Assembly (NCBI RefSeq): GCF_000380645.1 | Contig: NZ_AQXZ01000017.1 | Coordinates: 1-64,000, forward strand | DNA: 64,000 nucleotides | Origin: Smaragdicoccus niigatensis DSM 44881 = NBRC 103563 | Lineage (GTDB): Bacteria > Actinomycetota > Actinomycetes > Mycobacteriales > Mycobacteriaceae | Direction of reading: 5' to 3' | In this document: positions 26,833 to 35,724 of the stretch, piece by piece | Layout of the letters: the number at the start of each line of letters is the position of its first letter | Numbering within the stretch: position 1 is the stretch's first letter | Translations under genes and position numbers: made by a program | The notes under the pieces: generated by a model | Told to the model about the DNA's origin: nothing | The model's input: the letters and a program-made list of their open reading frames with translations, nothing else | Databases searched by the model: none

Positions 26833-28389
26833 ATGAAGGGCCAGGTCCGGCTCGCCGAGATCGTGGCGGCGCTCTCGCTCGGCATCGACCTTGGGTTCGG
26901 GCAGCCGATGGAGCATGTGCTGCGGCAGTGCCTCATCGGGATGCGCCTGGCTGAGCTCACCGGCCTGGACGAACGCCAACGCGTCGACGTCTATTACACG
27001 GCACTGCTGGTCAATGTCGGTTGTCATACCGACGCCCACGAGCAGGCCAAGTGGTTCGGCGATGACATCGCCCTCAAAGCGGACAAGTATGTGCACCGAC
27101 TGGGGAGCTTCCGCTCGGTGATCGCCGGTCTGGGCCGGATCGGTGAAGGACGTCCGCCGCTGCACCGAGTCCGGATCGGGCTCGAATTCGCCATTTCAGG
27201 ACATCGCGAGGTCGACAACATGATCGACCAGCACGCGGCGATGGCACGGCAGTTGGCGGAGCAGCTGGGGTTGCCGATGTCGACCCGGGAGGCGTTGGCC
27301 GCCGCGTACGAACAATGGAACGGACACGGGTGGCCCGGAAAGCTGCGCGCGGAACAGATTCCAATGGCGGCGCGGATCGCGCAGCTGTCTGAGTTCCTCG
27401 AAGTCGCCTATCGGGTCCGGGGCATCGATGCGGCCGCGCAGGTGGCGCGGGAGGGTTCTGGTTCACAGTTCGACCCGCTGCTGTGCGATCTCGTCGTCTC
27501 CCGGCGCAACGAGGTGTTCGAAACGGCGGACACCGACGAGACGTGGAACCGGGTGATCGCTTCCGAGCCCCAACTCGCGGTCCCGCTCGACGACGAAACG
27601 TTCGATGCGGCGCTACGCGCGGTGGCGACCTTCACCGATCTCAAGTCGCCTTACTCGATCGGCCATTCCCTCGCGGTCACCGTGCTCGCGGAGAGCGCGG
27701 CCTCGATCGCCGGACTCGATCCGGAGGCGAGGACGACGTTGCGTCGAGCCGCTTTGCTTCACGACATCGGACGCCTCGGCGTCTCGAATGCGATCTGGGA
27801 CCGTCCCGCACCGCTCGGACTCGGCGATTGGGAACGCGTCCGGATGTACCCGTATCTGACGGAACGAATGCTGAGCCAGGCACCGGAGCTTGCTCGAATC
27901 GGGTCGATCGCCGGGCAGCACGCGGAACGACTCGATGGCAGCGGCTACCCGCGCGGCCTGGCCGGAGCATCCATATCGCGGAGTGCGCGACTGCTCGCCG
28001 CCGCCGACGTCTACCAAGCGCTGCGCGAGCCGCGTGCGTATCGGCCTGCGTTCGCGGACTCGGAAGCCGCGAGCCAGTTGCGCGCCGAGGTCAAGGCTGG
28101 GCGGCTCGACGCCGACAGCGTGGATGCGGTCCTTGCCGCCGTCGGTCATCGCGTCCCGACGAAGGCCAAACATCCGGCGGGATTGACCAGTCGTGAGGTC
28201 GATGTTCTGAGACTGCTGGCGCGCGGCAGTTCGAACAAGGACATCGCGACGCAGTTGGTGGTCACCCCGAAGACCGTCGGCAAACACGTCGAGCACATCT
28301 ATACGAAGATCGGGGCCTCCAGTCGGGCGGCGGCCGGCTTGTTCGCGGTTCGATACGGACTGCTCCCAGAAGATACGGAAAATGCCTGA
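26833..28389 (+). CDS. Tandem HD-GYP protein with C-terminal LuxR-type HTH
   Basis: 518 aa. The second HD-GYP unit (roughly residues 245-430) has the metal motif ALLHDIGRLG and RLDGSGYPRGL. The first unit is degenerate (YYTALLVNVGC, then EQWNGHGWPGKL). Residues 450-515 are a LuxR/GerE HTH (LTSREVDVLRLLARGSSNKDIATQL). Such proteins may hydrolyse a cyclic nucleotide and bind DNA; neither is shown here. ATG 26833 is chosen because earlier starts lie in the terminator. It is paralogous to the gene at 31501. Confidence 0.85.
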   Translation: MKGQVRLAEIVAALSLGIDLGFGQPMEHVLRQCLIGMRLAELTGLDERQRVDVYYTALLVNVGCHTDAHEQAKWFGDDIALKADKYVHRLGSFRSVIAGLGRIGEGRPPLHRVRIGLEFAISGHREVDNMIDQHAAMARQLAEQLGLPMSTREALAAAYEQWNGHGWPGKLRAEQIPMAARIAQLSEFLEVAYRVRGIDAAAQVAREGSGSQFDPLLCDLVVSRRNEVFETADTDETWNRVIASEPQLAVPLDDETFDAALRAVATFTDLKSPYSIGHSLAVTVLAESAASIAGLDPEARTTLRRAALLHDIGRLGVSNAIWDRPAPLGLGDWERVRMYPYLTERMLSQAPELARIGSIAGQHAERLDGSGYPRGLAGASISRSARLLAAADVYQALREPRAYRPAFADSEAASQLRAEVKAGRLDADSVDAVLAAVGHRVPTKAKHPAGLTSREVDVLRLLARGSSNKDIATQLVVTPKTVGKHVEHIYTKIGASSRAAAGLFAVRYGLLPEDTENA

Positions 28390-28451
28390 TTTCTCGAGTG
28401 CCGTACGTCCCTAGCGTTATCGCCAGGAAAGTACGAACTAGGAGGACTGAG

Positions 28452-29072
28452 ATGAGCTTCGGGGAATGGGCGTTCGCCCACGTATACGACGCACTGATGT
28501 CGGGCAGCGAAAAGAAGGGCCTCGCCGACATGCGCCGCGACCTTCTCGGCGGTGCGAAAGGCGAGGTTCTCGAGATCGGTGCCGGTACGGGCTTGAACCT
28601 GCCCTTCTACGGCGACGAGATTTCCGGCCTGACCCTCGCCGAGCCGTCGAAGTCGATGATCGGGCAACTGAATCGCAAGGTCGAACAGGATCGGCCCGGC
28701 ACGATGGTGCTACGGGCCCCCGCCGAGGATCTGCCGTTCGAGGACAACAGCTTCGACACCGTCGTCTCTACCCTCGTGCTGTGCTCGGTCGACGACCAAC
28801 CGCGCGCACTGCGTGAGCTGCGTCGTGTGTTGCGACCGGGGGGAGAGTTGCTGCTCCTCGAGCATGTCCGGTCGTCGAAGCCGAACATCGTCACGTGGCA
28901 GAACCGGCTCAACGGGGTCAACCAATTCGTCCTTCAGGGCTGCAATCTGAACCGCCCGACCCTTGACCAGGCTTTGCAGGCCGGCTTCCGTCGGGGTGCG
29001 ATGACATCGGGCGAGTTTCCGGAGTCGCCCCCGTTCATCCGCGAGCTCATCATCGGCACCCTCGTCGCCTAG
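28452..29072 (+). CDS. Class I SAM-dependent methyltransferase
   Basis: 206 aa, UbiE/phospholipid N-methyltransferase type. Motif I is VLEIGAGTGLNLPFY, motif II reads DTVVSTLVLCSV, and LRPGGELLLLEHV is motif III. ATG 28452 with GGAGG 8 nt upstream. The substrate is unknown; lipid or small molecule. Nothing in the neighbourhood fixes its pathway. An upstream in-frame start at 28398 lacks an SD and adds non-homologous basic sequence. Confidence 0.82.
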   Translation: MSFGEWAFAHVYDALMSGSEKKGLADMRRDLLGGAKGEVLEIGAGTGLNLPFYGDEISGLTLAEPSKSMIGQLNRKVEQDRPGTMVLRAPAEDLPFEDNSFDTVVSTLVLCSVDDQPRALRELRRVLRPGGELLLLEHVRSSKPNIVTWQNRLNGVNQFVLQGCNLNRPTLDQALQAGFRRGAMTSGEFPESPPFIRELIIGTLVA

Positions 29073-29223
29073 CTTTTCGCCTGGTCAGGGCGCTCCTGTA
29101 ACGCAAGTCACAAATTGATCACGAACACCTCTGGGTCAGTGTCACCGCCGGTGCCTCACAAGTCACATCCCTATCGTCTGTTGCTGAAGGAACAGCAAAA
29201 GATCGACCGCTGGGGTGAACAGA

Positions 29224-30381
29224 ATGAAGGCATCGGCGTTGAGCCTGCAGCGGACACCGCGCCAGCGGGTCTTCATCCACATCGGCCTCCCGAAGACCGG
29301 CTCTACCTATCTGCAGGACCGCCTGTGGCGGAACCGCCGCGCCGCCCTGCGGGGTGGGCTGCTGTATCCCGGCGAGACACACGATGCGCACTTCCAGGCG
29401 GCGACTCACCTGCAGCCCGAGCGCTACCTCGACTGGGCGAACCCGGCCTATCACGGCATCCTCGACAAGCTTGTCAACGAGATCCGGCACTGGCCGAGGA
29501 CATCGATTCTGTCGCACGAACTGTTTGCCAACGCCAGCGTCGATCGCGTGCAGGAACTCGTCCATAAGCTCGACTTCGCCGAAGTTCACGTCATCGTCGC
29601 TGCGCGTGATCTCGCCCGCCAGATTCCCTCGGTGTGGCAGGAGAACATCAAGAACCAGTACACGACGAGTTTCGAACAGTTCGTCGCTGACGTCGCGTCG
29701 GAGAATCCGGCGACGGACCCGTTCTGGGAGTTCCAGGACGTCACCCGGATTCTGTCGACGTGGGGTTCGGTTGTTCCGGCCGATCGCATGCACGTGGTCA
29801 CGGTGCCGTCGAGCAGTGCGGGGACCGGGCTCCTCTGGGATCGCTTCTTGTCGGTGCTCGGTATCGATGGATCATTTCTTCCGCTCGAGATCGAATTCTC
29901 GAATTCCTCGCTCGGAGTCGGCGGACTCGAGGTACTGCGCCTCGTCAACCAGCGCGTGCGCGGCAACATTGATTGGTGGCGTTACGAGAACGTCGTCAAG
30001 AATCAGCTCATCGGCTCGGTGTTGGCGCACCTCGACGATCAGGCGCTGCCGACACTTCCCGAGGAGGCGCGCGAGTGGGCCGTCGAGAAGTCGGCGTCGA
30101 TCGTCGCGCACATCGTCGACGTGGGGTTTGACGTCGTCGGCGATCTCGACGAGTTGCAGCCGGCAAACGCCGCCCGTGGATGCTCCGAAATGGGGGAGCG
30201 GGAAGTTCTCGCCGTGGCTGTGGAAGCCCTCGTCGGCATGATCAACACGATGCCGGAACCCGAGATCCGTTGGTCGGCAAAGAACACCGCGAAAGGCATG
30301 CTGCGCGCTCCGTACACCCAGCTGGCGGCGATGCGCTTCGCGTTCGAGCGTCGGTTCGCCAACGGCAGCTGGGCGTCCTAA
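29224..30381 (+). CDS. Sulfotransferase-like protein
   Basis: About 385 aa. The N-terminus carries the PAPS-binding loop signature VFIHIGLPKTGSTYLQDRL, then helical segments, and LHQ-like substrate regions. It may transfer sulfate from PAPS to a lipid or glycan in the cytosol, but the acceptor is unknown. ATG 29224 follows GGGGTG at a good distance; GTG 29215 is an alternative. No sulfate-activation genes are nearby. Some proteins with this P-loop lack proven sulfotransferase activity. Confidence 0.72.
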   Translation: MKASALSLQRTPRQRVFIHIGLPKTGSTYLQDRLWRNRRAALRGGLLYPGETHDAHFQAATHLQPERYLDWANPAYHGILDKLVNEIRHWPRTSILSHELFANASVDRVQELVHKLDFAEVHVIVAARDLARQIPSVWQENIKNQYTTSFEQFVADVASENPATDPFWEFQDVTRILSTWGSVVPADRMHVVTVPSSSAGTGLLWDRFLSVLGIDGSFLPLEIEFSNSSLGVGGLEVLRLVNQRVRGNIDWWRYENVVKNQLIGSVLAHLDDQALPTLPEEAREWAVEKSASIVAHIVDVGFDVVGDLDELQPANAARGCSEMGEREVLAVAVEALVGMINTMPEPEIRWSAKNTAKGMLRAPYTQLAAMRFAFERRFANGSWAS

Positions 30382-30821
30382 CACGCCTCGGGCATGCCCG
30401 CGCCCGTGGAATGTGAGATAGACCACAATTCGTTTCGCGATTATGGTTGCGGGATACACCTGATTGGTACGCGCTGACCTGCATGAACCATGCGGATGTG
30501 GGTGGCGATTCGTCCTGCGCGATGTCCGGATTGTTCCGTTGACATTCTTACGGAATTCCTATCTCACTCATAACTGCAGCTAGTGGGCGGTTTTTGAATA
30601 GCGAACACCCGGCTAATTGAACGATGATCATGATTTGTGGCGTATTCCACAATGTGTTTCGTAATTGTTTCGTGATGAACATTCTGAATTCTCTGGTTAA
30701 TGTTCTCCATGATTCTGCGGGCTGGAACAAACCAGTTTGAAGCTCGCGCTCCAGGGGTAGGCATCGTCGCCGCTCCGCCGGGTGCCACGGCACTCGGTTG
30801 ACCACGGAGGAACCGAAACCA
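30382..30821 (+). promoter_or_regulatory. Long AT-rich upstream region of NlpC/P60 gene 1, with a CRP-like site
   Basis: 440 bp without a supported gene. TGTGA-GATAGA-CCACA at 30412-30427 matches 9 of 10 CRP/GlxR consensus positions. The sequence GAGATAG-n-n-CAC-n-ATT-n-GTTTCG around it is shared with the upstream region of the second NlpC/P60 gene (38474). The distance to the start codon suggests a long 5' UTR. GGAGG lies 10 nt before the ATG. The rpf-type pseudoknot is not present here. Confidence 0.5.
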
Positions 30822-31409
30822 ATGGCATCCAAGTCGATCAAGCGCGCGGTCAGCACCGCTCTGATTGCAGGGCTCTTCACTGCAGCTGCAACGGCTCCGG
30901 CCACGGCGCAGAAGGCGCCGGCTCACGCTTCCTCCGCCTTGCCCGCTACGTGGTACACCGAAACCAACACGAAGGCCGCCGCGATCGCGCCGTTCATCCC
31001 GGCACCGCCGCCACCGCCGCCCGTCGTGGTCCCGGAGCCCGTCCAGGAGATCGTCGCCCCGATCATCGCCGCCGTCTCGTCGGTCGTCGACTTCGCCACC
31101 GGCAAGGTCGGTTCGCCTTACGTCTACGGCGCCAACGGCCCGTCGGCGTTCGACTGCTCGGGTCTCGTGCAGTGGTCCTACGCGCAGGCCGGCAAGTCGA
31201 TCCCGCGTACCAGCAACGAGCAGTGGGCGGCCGGTACTCCGGTCAGCCTCGACGCCATCCAGCCGGGCGACATCGTCGTCATGTACGGCGGCGGGCACGT
31301 CGGCATCTACATCGGCAACGGACAGATCGTCCACGCCCTCAACGAGGGCACCGGCGTGATCATCGACGCCATGTCGAATTACGGCGTCGACGGCGTCGTC
31401 CGCTTCTAA
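30822..31409 (+). CDS. Secreted NlpC/P60 peptidoglycan endopeptidase
   Basis: 195 aa: signal peptide ending near ATAQKA, a Pro-rich linker (residues 55-75), and an NlpC/P60 domain with the catalytic Cys in FDCSGLVQWSY, His in GGGHVGIYIGNGQIVHA and the third polar residue after it. Cuts D-Glu to diaminopimelate bonds in stem peptides, by family. ATG 30822 is supported by GGAGG; an earlier in-frame ATG at 30798 is not. RipA/RipC-like but with a short N-terminal part. Monocistronic with its own terminator. Confidence 0.92.
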   Translation: MASKSIKRAVSTALIAGLFTAAATAPATAQKAPAHASSALPATWYTETNTKAAAIAPFIPAPPPPPPVVVPEPVQEIVAPIIAAVSSVVDFATGKVGSPYVYGANGPSAFDCSGLVQWSYAQAGKSIPRTSNEQWAAGTPVSLDAIQPGDIVVMYGGGHVGIYIGNGQIVHALNEGTGVIIDAMSNYGVDGVVRF

Positions 31410-31445
31410 CGACCGGTCCCGCTGAACCCGTGGGACGCAAGGACT

Positions 31446-31481
31446 GCCGCCTGGCTCGATCCCCCGAGCCGGGCGGCTTTT
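31446..31481 (+). terminator. Intrinsic terminator after NlpC/P60 gene 1
   Basis: GCCGCC-T-GGCTCG, loop ATCCCC, CGAGCC-G-GGCGGC followed by TTTT. Confidence 0.88.
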
Positions 31482-31488
31482 CTGTGCG

Positions 31489-31494
31489 TATGAT
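31489..31494 (+). promoter_or_regulatory. Putative -10 box (TATGAT) for leaderless HD-GYP/LuxR gene 2
   Basis: TATGAT ends 6 nt before GTG 31501 and no SD is present. Confidence 0.55.
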
Positions 31495-31500
31495 CCCGGC

Positions 31501-33036
31501 GTGTCCACGATCTCACCGTCGTCGATGATCAGCGTCGCAGAGGTGCTCTCTGCGCTTGCTCTGGCGACCGATGTCGCGACCGGGGTGCATTTCGAAAAGA
31601 GTCTGCAGACCTGCCTCGTCGCCGATGCCTTCGCGCGCGATCTCGGACTCGATGAACGGGATCGCCGGGCGACGTATCACGCCGCGCTGCTGCGGGGGAT
31701 CGGATGCACGAGCAACGCGTCCGAGTCCGCCGAACTCTTCGTCGATGACGTTGCCTTCCAATCAGCGTTTCACGTGCTCGACGTGGGGCGTCCGGACGTA
31801 TTCAGCTCCCAGCTCTCCCGATTCGGCGCGTGGGTGCCGGGCCGGCAGTCGGAACTCGCGCAGCGGTTCGTCGAGGTCGCGCCGACCGTCGGCCCGCTCG
31901 CCACGCGCGCCGGGTGTGAAGTGAGTCGTGCACTGGGCGCAGGCCTGACGCTCGACGATGCGGCGATCCGCGCTCTCGACGAGGTTTATGAACGCTGGGA
32001 CGGGATGGGGCTGCCCAATGGTCTCCGCGGTGATCAGATCGCCCTGCCGACGCGCATCGTGCATATCGCCGAACAGGCGGTGCTCGCGGCCGCGACCGGT
32101 GGACGGGAGCGTGCGGTCTCAGAGGTACGCGCGCGAGCCGGCGGACAGCTCGACCCCGAACTGGTGGCCCGGTTCGAAGCCAGCGTGCTGGATGTCATCA
32201 AGCATCCGGATCTCGTCGCTGCCGTGGTCGCCGCCGAGCCCGGCGAGCGTTCGAAAGTCGCGTTCGGGAACGTCGACCGGTTGTGCCTGACGTTCGCGAT
32301 GGTGGCCGACCTCAAAGGTCGATATTTGCTCGGCCACTCGACGCACGTGGCTCAATTGGCCACCGACGCGGGCCGTCTCTTGGGGATGAGTGACCTGAGT
32401 GCGGTCCGGGCGACTGCGCTCGTTCACGACATCGGCCGCGTGGCCGTCTCTGCCGAGATCTGGGATCGACCGGGACCACTCGGCGTCGCGGACTGGGAAC
32501 GCGTTCGGCTGCACAGCTATTGGAGCGGGCGCATTCTGCAGCGGTGTCCGGCGACCAAACAGTTCGCACGCGATGCGGCATCGCATCACGAGCGATGCGA
32601 TGGGTCCGGGTATCCGCATGGCGCTGCGCGTGGCGAGGTGTCGGCGACGGCCCGTTTGCTCGCCGCGGCCGACCTGACCGCCGCCCTCACCGAAGAACGA
32701 TCCCACCGGCCTGCGCTGAAGATCGGTGACGCGGCGGCAACCGTTCATGCCGAGGTCAAAGCGGGGCGCATTGACCGCGACGCGGCGGCCGCCGTTCTCG
32801 AAGCGGCGGGAATGCCGAAGCCGCGCAATACCTATCCCTGCGACCTGACCGGGCGGGAAGTCGACGTTCTGCGTCTGGCTGTGCGGGGCAAGACCAACCG
32901 GGAGATCGCGGCGGTGCTCAGCATCTCCGACCGAACGGTCGGGCATCACCTCGCGCATGTCTACGACAAAACCGGCGTACGGACGCGGCCCGGTATCGCG
33001 GTGTTCGCGATGCAGCACGGACTGCTGGTCGACTGA
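31501..33036 (+). CDS. Tandem HD-GYP protein with C-terminal LuxR-type HTH, paralogue
   Basis: 511 aa with the same plan as the gene at 26833: a degenerate first HD-GYP unit (AALLRGIGC, then ERWDGMGLPNGL), a second unit with ATALVHDIGRVAV and RCDGSGYPHG, and a LuxR HTH (LTGREVDVLRLAVRGKTNREIAAVL) at the C-terminus. The intact HD pair in the second unit suggests a working phosphohydrolase. Both paralogues directly follow a wall-hydrolase gene (Rpf or NlpC/P60), so duplication of the pair is possible. Start GTG 31501; ATG 31525 is an alternative. Confidence 0.85.
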   Translation: MSTISPSSMISVAEVLSALALATDVATGVHFEKSLQTCLVADAFARDLGLDERDRRATYHAALLRGIGCTSNASESAELFVDDVAFQSAFHVLDVGRPDVFSSQLSRFGAWVPGRQSELAQRFVEVAPTVGPLATRAGCEVSRALGAGLTLDDAAIRALDEVYERWDGMGLPNGLRGDQIALPTRIVHIAEQAVLAAATGGRERAVSEVRARAGGQLDPELVARFEASVLDVIKHPDLVAAVVAAEPGERSKVAFGNVDRLCLTFAMVADLKGRYLLGHSTHVAQLATDAGRLLGMSDLSAVRATALVHDIGRVAVSAEIWDRPGPLGVADWERVRLHSYWSGRILQRCPATKQFARDAASHHERCDGSGYPHGAARGEVSATARLLAAADLTAALTEERSHRPALKIGDAAATVHAEVKAGRIDRDAAAAVLEAAGMPKPRNTYPCDLTGREVDVLRLAVRGKTNREIAAVLSISDRTVGHHLAHVYDKTGVRTRPGIAVFAMQHGLLVD

Positions 33037-33123
33037 TTCGGCGAATAGGTCGAACGACCGATGTGTGACCCACGTCGCTGAGCGCACTCTTTCCTCGTCG
33101 TAACAACGAGCGAGGAGCAAACC

Positions 33124-33549
33124 GTGATCACCACCCCGACCGACACCCGCAGCACCGTAGAAGCGATCTATGCCGCATTCGGCTCCGGCGACATCCCGGC
33201 GATTCTCGACCGACTCGCCGACGATGTCTCGTGGGACGCCGACTGGGCCGATAACTGGGCGCAGACGCGAGCCACCCTGTCGCATTTCCGTCCGCGCCGC
33301 GGACGCGAGGCCGTCGGTGAACTGTTCGCGGTTCTCGGCACCTACGTCTTCCACGAGTTCACCGTCCATGACGTCATGAGCAATGACCGTCGCGCGGTCG
33401 CCATGATCACCATCGAGTTCACCGCCCCGGACGGGACTCATATCCGCGACGAGGAACTGCACTTGTGGACGTTCGACGAGGCCGGACTGGTGTCGTCGAT
33501 CCGCCACTACGTCGACACCGCGAAGCACTCGGGCTCGGCGCCGGCCTAG
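33124..33549 (+). CDS. SnoaL-like (NTF2 fold) protein
   Basis: 141 aa with the SnoaL/ketosteroid-isomerase-like pattern: TVEAIYAAFGSGDIPAILDRLADDVSWDAD at the start and EELHLWTFDEAGLVSSIRHYVDT at the end. The fold serves as isomerase, cyclase or simple ligand pocket; no specific activity can be assigned. GTG start with AGGAG 7 nt upstream. It lies 26 bp before the next small gene, probably one operon. Confidence 0.78.
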   Translation: MITTPTDTRSTVEAIYAAFGSGDIPAILDRLADDVSWDADWADNWAQTRATLSHFRPRRGREAVGELFAVLGTYVFHEFTVHDVMSNDRRAVAMITIEFTAPDGTHIRDEELHLWTFDEAGLVSSIRHYVDTAKHSGSAPA

Positions 33550-33575
33550 TCCGCCCACCACAAAGGAGAGAAGAA

Positions 33576-33863
33576 ATGGCAATCGCAGTGGTGTTCGACT
33601 TCGACAACGCGACTCTCGAACAGTACGACCAGGTGATCAAGCTGATGGAACTGGAGCCCCGCGGCAAGGCTGCACCCGGCTCACTGTTCCATTGGGTGAC
33701 GAAGACCGACAACGGGATTCGGGTCACCGATGTGTGGGAGGACCAAGACGCGTTCGAGACTTTCGCGGCCGAACAGATCGGCCCGTTCGCGGCACAAGCG
33801 GGGTTCACGGACGAACCACGGCTGACCTTTTACGACGTGCACAACTTTCTTACAACGCCCTAG
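33576..33863 (+). CDS. Small conserved protein, possibly dimeric alpha/beta barrel
   Basis: 95 aa. The start (AIAVVFDFDNATLEQYDQVIKLM) and the central HWVTKTDNGIRVTDVWEDQDAFETF resemble stress-responsive or antibiotic-biosynthesis-monooxygenase-like ferredoxin-fold proteins. Function unknown. ATG 33576 has AAGGAGAG 7 nt upstream; longer frames enter the SnoaL gene. A terminator follows. Confidence 0.65.
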   Translation: MAIAVVFDFDNATLEQYDQVIKLMELEPRGKAAPGSLFHWVTKTDNGIRVTDVWEDQDAFETFAAEQIGPFAAQAGFTDEPRLTFYDVHNFLTTP

Positions 33864-33874
33864 GGATGCGAAAA

Positions 33875-33914
33875 AGGCCACTGGCCGGCACCATCGCCGA
33901 CCAGTGGCCTGTTT
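33875..33914 (+). terminator. Terminator between convergent genes
   Basis: AGGCCACTGG ... CCAGTGGCCT stem (10 bp) then TGTTTGT. With the A run on its left side it may also serve the minus-strand glutamate decarboxylase gene. Confidence 0.75.
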
Positions 33915-33917
33915 GTC

Positions 33918-35609
33918 TCAGTGCGCGAACAGCTTGTCGACGCTGCTGAGGATCGACGGCATCGGCGCGTGCATCGCTTCGAGCTTCGCCGTGTACTTCT
34001 TCAGGTCGGCGAGCAGCAAATCAGCCATATCGTGCGACATTCCGGCGCGGACCACGACGCGCAGCACGGCCAGATCCTCACGGTTTGCCGGGAACGTGTA
34101 CGCCGGAACCTGCCAGCCACGTTCCCGCAGACGATCGGACACATCGAAGACCGTGTAGTTCTTGACGCTGTCCTTGAGCTTGAAGGCGAAAACCGGGAGA
34201 TCGGTTCCGCGCGTGACGAGCTCGTACGGACCGATCTTCTCGACCTCGATCGCCAGATACTGCGCGACGTCCGCACTCTGCTGCTGGACCTTCCGGTAGC
34301 CCTCGAAGCCCAGCGCCGTGAACATGAAGTACTGCGCGACGACCTCGCTGCCCGGGCGGGAGAAGTTGAGCGAGAACGTCGGCATGTCACCGCCGAGGTA
34401 GTTCACGTTGAAGATGAGCTCTTCGGGCAGGTATTCCGGGGTGCGCCAGACAACCCAGCCGACGCCCGGATAGACAAGCCCGTACTTGTGGCCCGACGCG
34501 TTGATCGAGACCACTCTCGGGATCCGGAAGTCCCAGATCAGTTCGGGCTGGATGAACGGCGCGACGAAACCACCCGACGCGGCATCGATGTGGAGCGGGA
34601 TGTCGAGGCCGGTGTCTTCCTGGATGCGGTCGAGTTCGGCGGCGATCTCCGCGAACGGCTCGTACCGACCGTCGAACGTCGATCCGAGAACGGTCGCGAC
34701 GCCGATCGTGTTCTCGTCGACGTACTCACGCAGTTTGTCGGCGGTGAGGCACAGTTTGTCGCCGTCGAGGGGGACGAGCCGCTCCTCGACGTCGAAGTAG
34801 CGCATAAATTTGTCCCAGCAGACCTGGACGTTCGCGCCGGTGACGAGGTTCGGTCGCGATGTGTCCTTGCCCAAGGCCTTCATCTTCTGGCGCCACCGCC
34901 ACTTCATCGCCAGGCCGGCGAGCATGACCGCCTCGGATGAACCGGTGGTCGAACAGCCCATGGCGTTCTCCCCAGCGGGGGAGTTCCATAGATTGCTGAT
35001 GATGTTGACGCAGCGGGACTCCATCTCCGCGGTCTGCGGGTACTCGTCCTTGTCGATCATGTTCTTGTCTGCGGTTTCGGCCATCAGACGGTCGGCGAGT
35101 GCCGGCATCTGCGTGGTGCAGAACGTCGCCAGGTTGAGCCGGGCGGAACCATCGAGGAGGAGTTCGCTCGAGATCATCTCGTAGGCGTTCTCGTAGCCAC
35201 AGCCCTGCGAATGCAGGAAGTACTGCGGCGCACGCATGTAGTCGACCGGCTCCTGCTCCGGGATCGGCTTGGCCGACGACGGCCCTGCCGGGGGAGGCGC
35301 AGTCGGTGGTGTCACGGCTTGCTGTGCGGTCACCACGACCGAGGGAGCGGGAGCCGCCTCCGGCTTGGTCTTGAGGGCACCGAGCACCCTGCCGGTCAGT
35401 GCGCTGCCGAGATCGGTGGCAGCGGTGATTCCATGTCCGAGCACCTCGCTCGATCCGGAGATGACTCCGCTGACATCGCCCGACGCCGCGGCCGCCAGAC
35501 TCCGGTCCACCGCAGCCGCCACATGGTCGGGTAGGACGGCCGCAGTCAGCCCTTGCCGTGTCGCTTTCCGAATGATTTCGTCGATCCCGGCTTTCTGCAC
35601 CAGGCCCAT
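33918..35609 (-). CDS. gad: Glutamate decarboxylase with N-terminal extension
   Basis: 563 aa. Residues about 138-563 are a PLP-dependent glutamate decarboxylase (YEMISSELLLDGSARLNLATF; TTGSSEAVMLAGLAMKW; PLP Lys in NASGHKYGLVYPG), converting glutamate to GABA with proton uptake and so aiding acid tolerance. The first roughly 125 residues are extra: an Ala/Val-rich helical stretch (1-80) and a Pro-rich linker (84-117) not seen in ordinary Gad. ATG 35609 follows GGGAGG at 6 nt, so the extension is probably translated. No glutamate/GABA antiporter gene is adjacent. Confidence 0.9.
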   Translation of the reverse strand: MGLVQKAGIDEIIRKATRQGLTAAVLPDHVAAAVDRSLAAAASGDVSGVISGSSEVLGHGITAATDLGSALTGRVLGALKTKPEAAPAPSVVVTAQQAVTPPTAPPPAGPSSAKPIPEQEPVDYMRAPQYFLHSQGCGYENAYEMISSELLLDGSARLNLATFCTTQMPALADRLMAETADKNMIDKDEYPQTAEMESRCVNIISNLWNSPAGENAMGCSTTGSSEAVMLAGLAMKWRWRQKMKALGKDTSRPNLVTGANVQVCWDKFMRYFDVEERLVPLDGDKLCLTADKLREYVDENTIGVATVLGSTFDGRYEPFAEIAAELDRIQEDTGLDIPLHIDAASGGFVAPFIQPELIWDFRIPRVVSINASGHKYGLVYPGVGWVVWRTPEYLPEELIFNVNYLGGDMPTFSLNFSRPGSEVVAQYFMFTALGFEGYRKVQQQSADVAQYLAIEVEKIGPYELVTRGTDLPVFAFKLKDSVKNYTVFDVSDRLRERGWQVPAYTFPANREDLAVLRVVVRAGMSHDMADLLLADLKKYTAKLEAMHAPMPSILSSVDKLFAH

Positions 35610-35724
35610 TGCAACCTCCCCATTTGCTGCTTTAGGTAGTGCTGACCGTACGCCGGGCACCTGTGGCGTTTTCTTGATTCGGCAAACCTTGGATGCGTAC
35701 CAGACATTGGGTATTTGTTGACGT

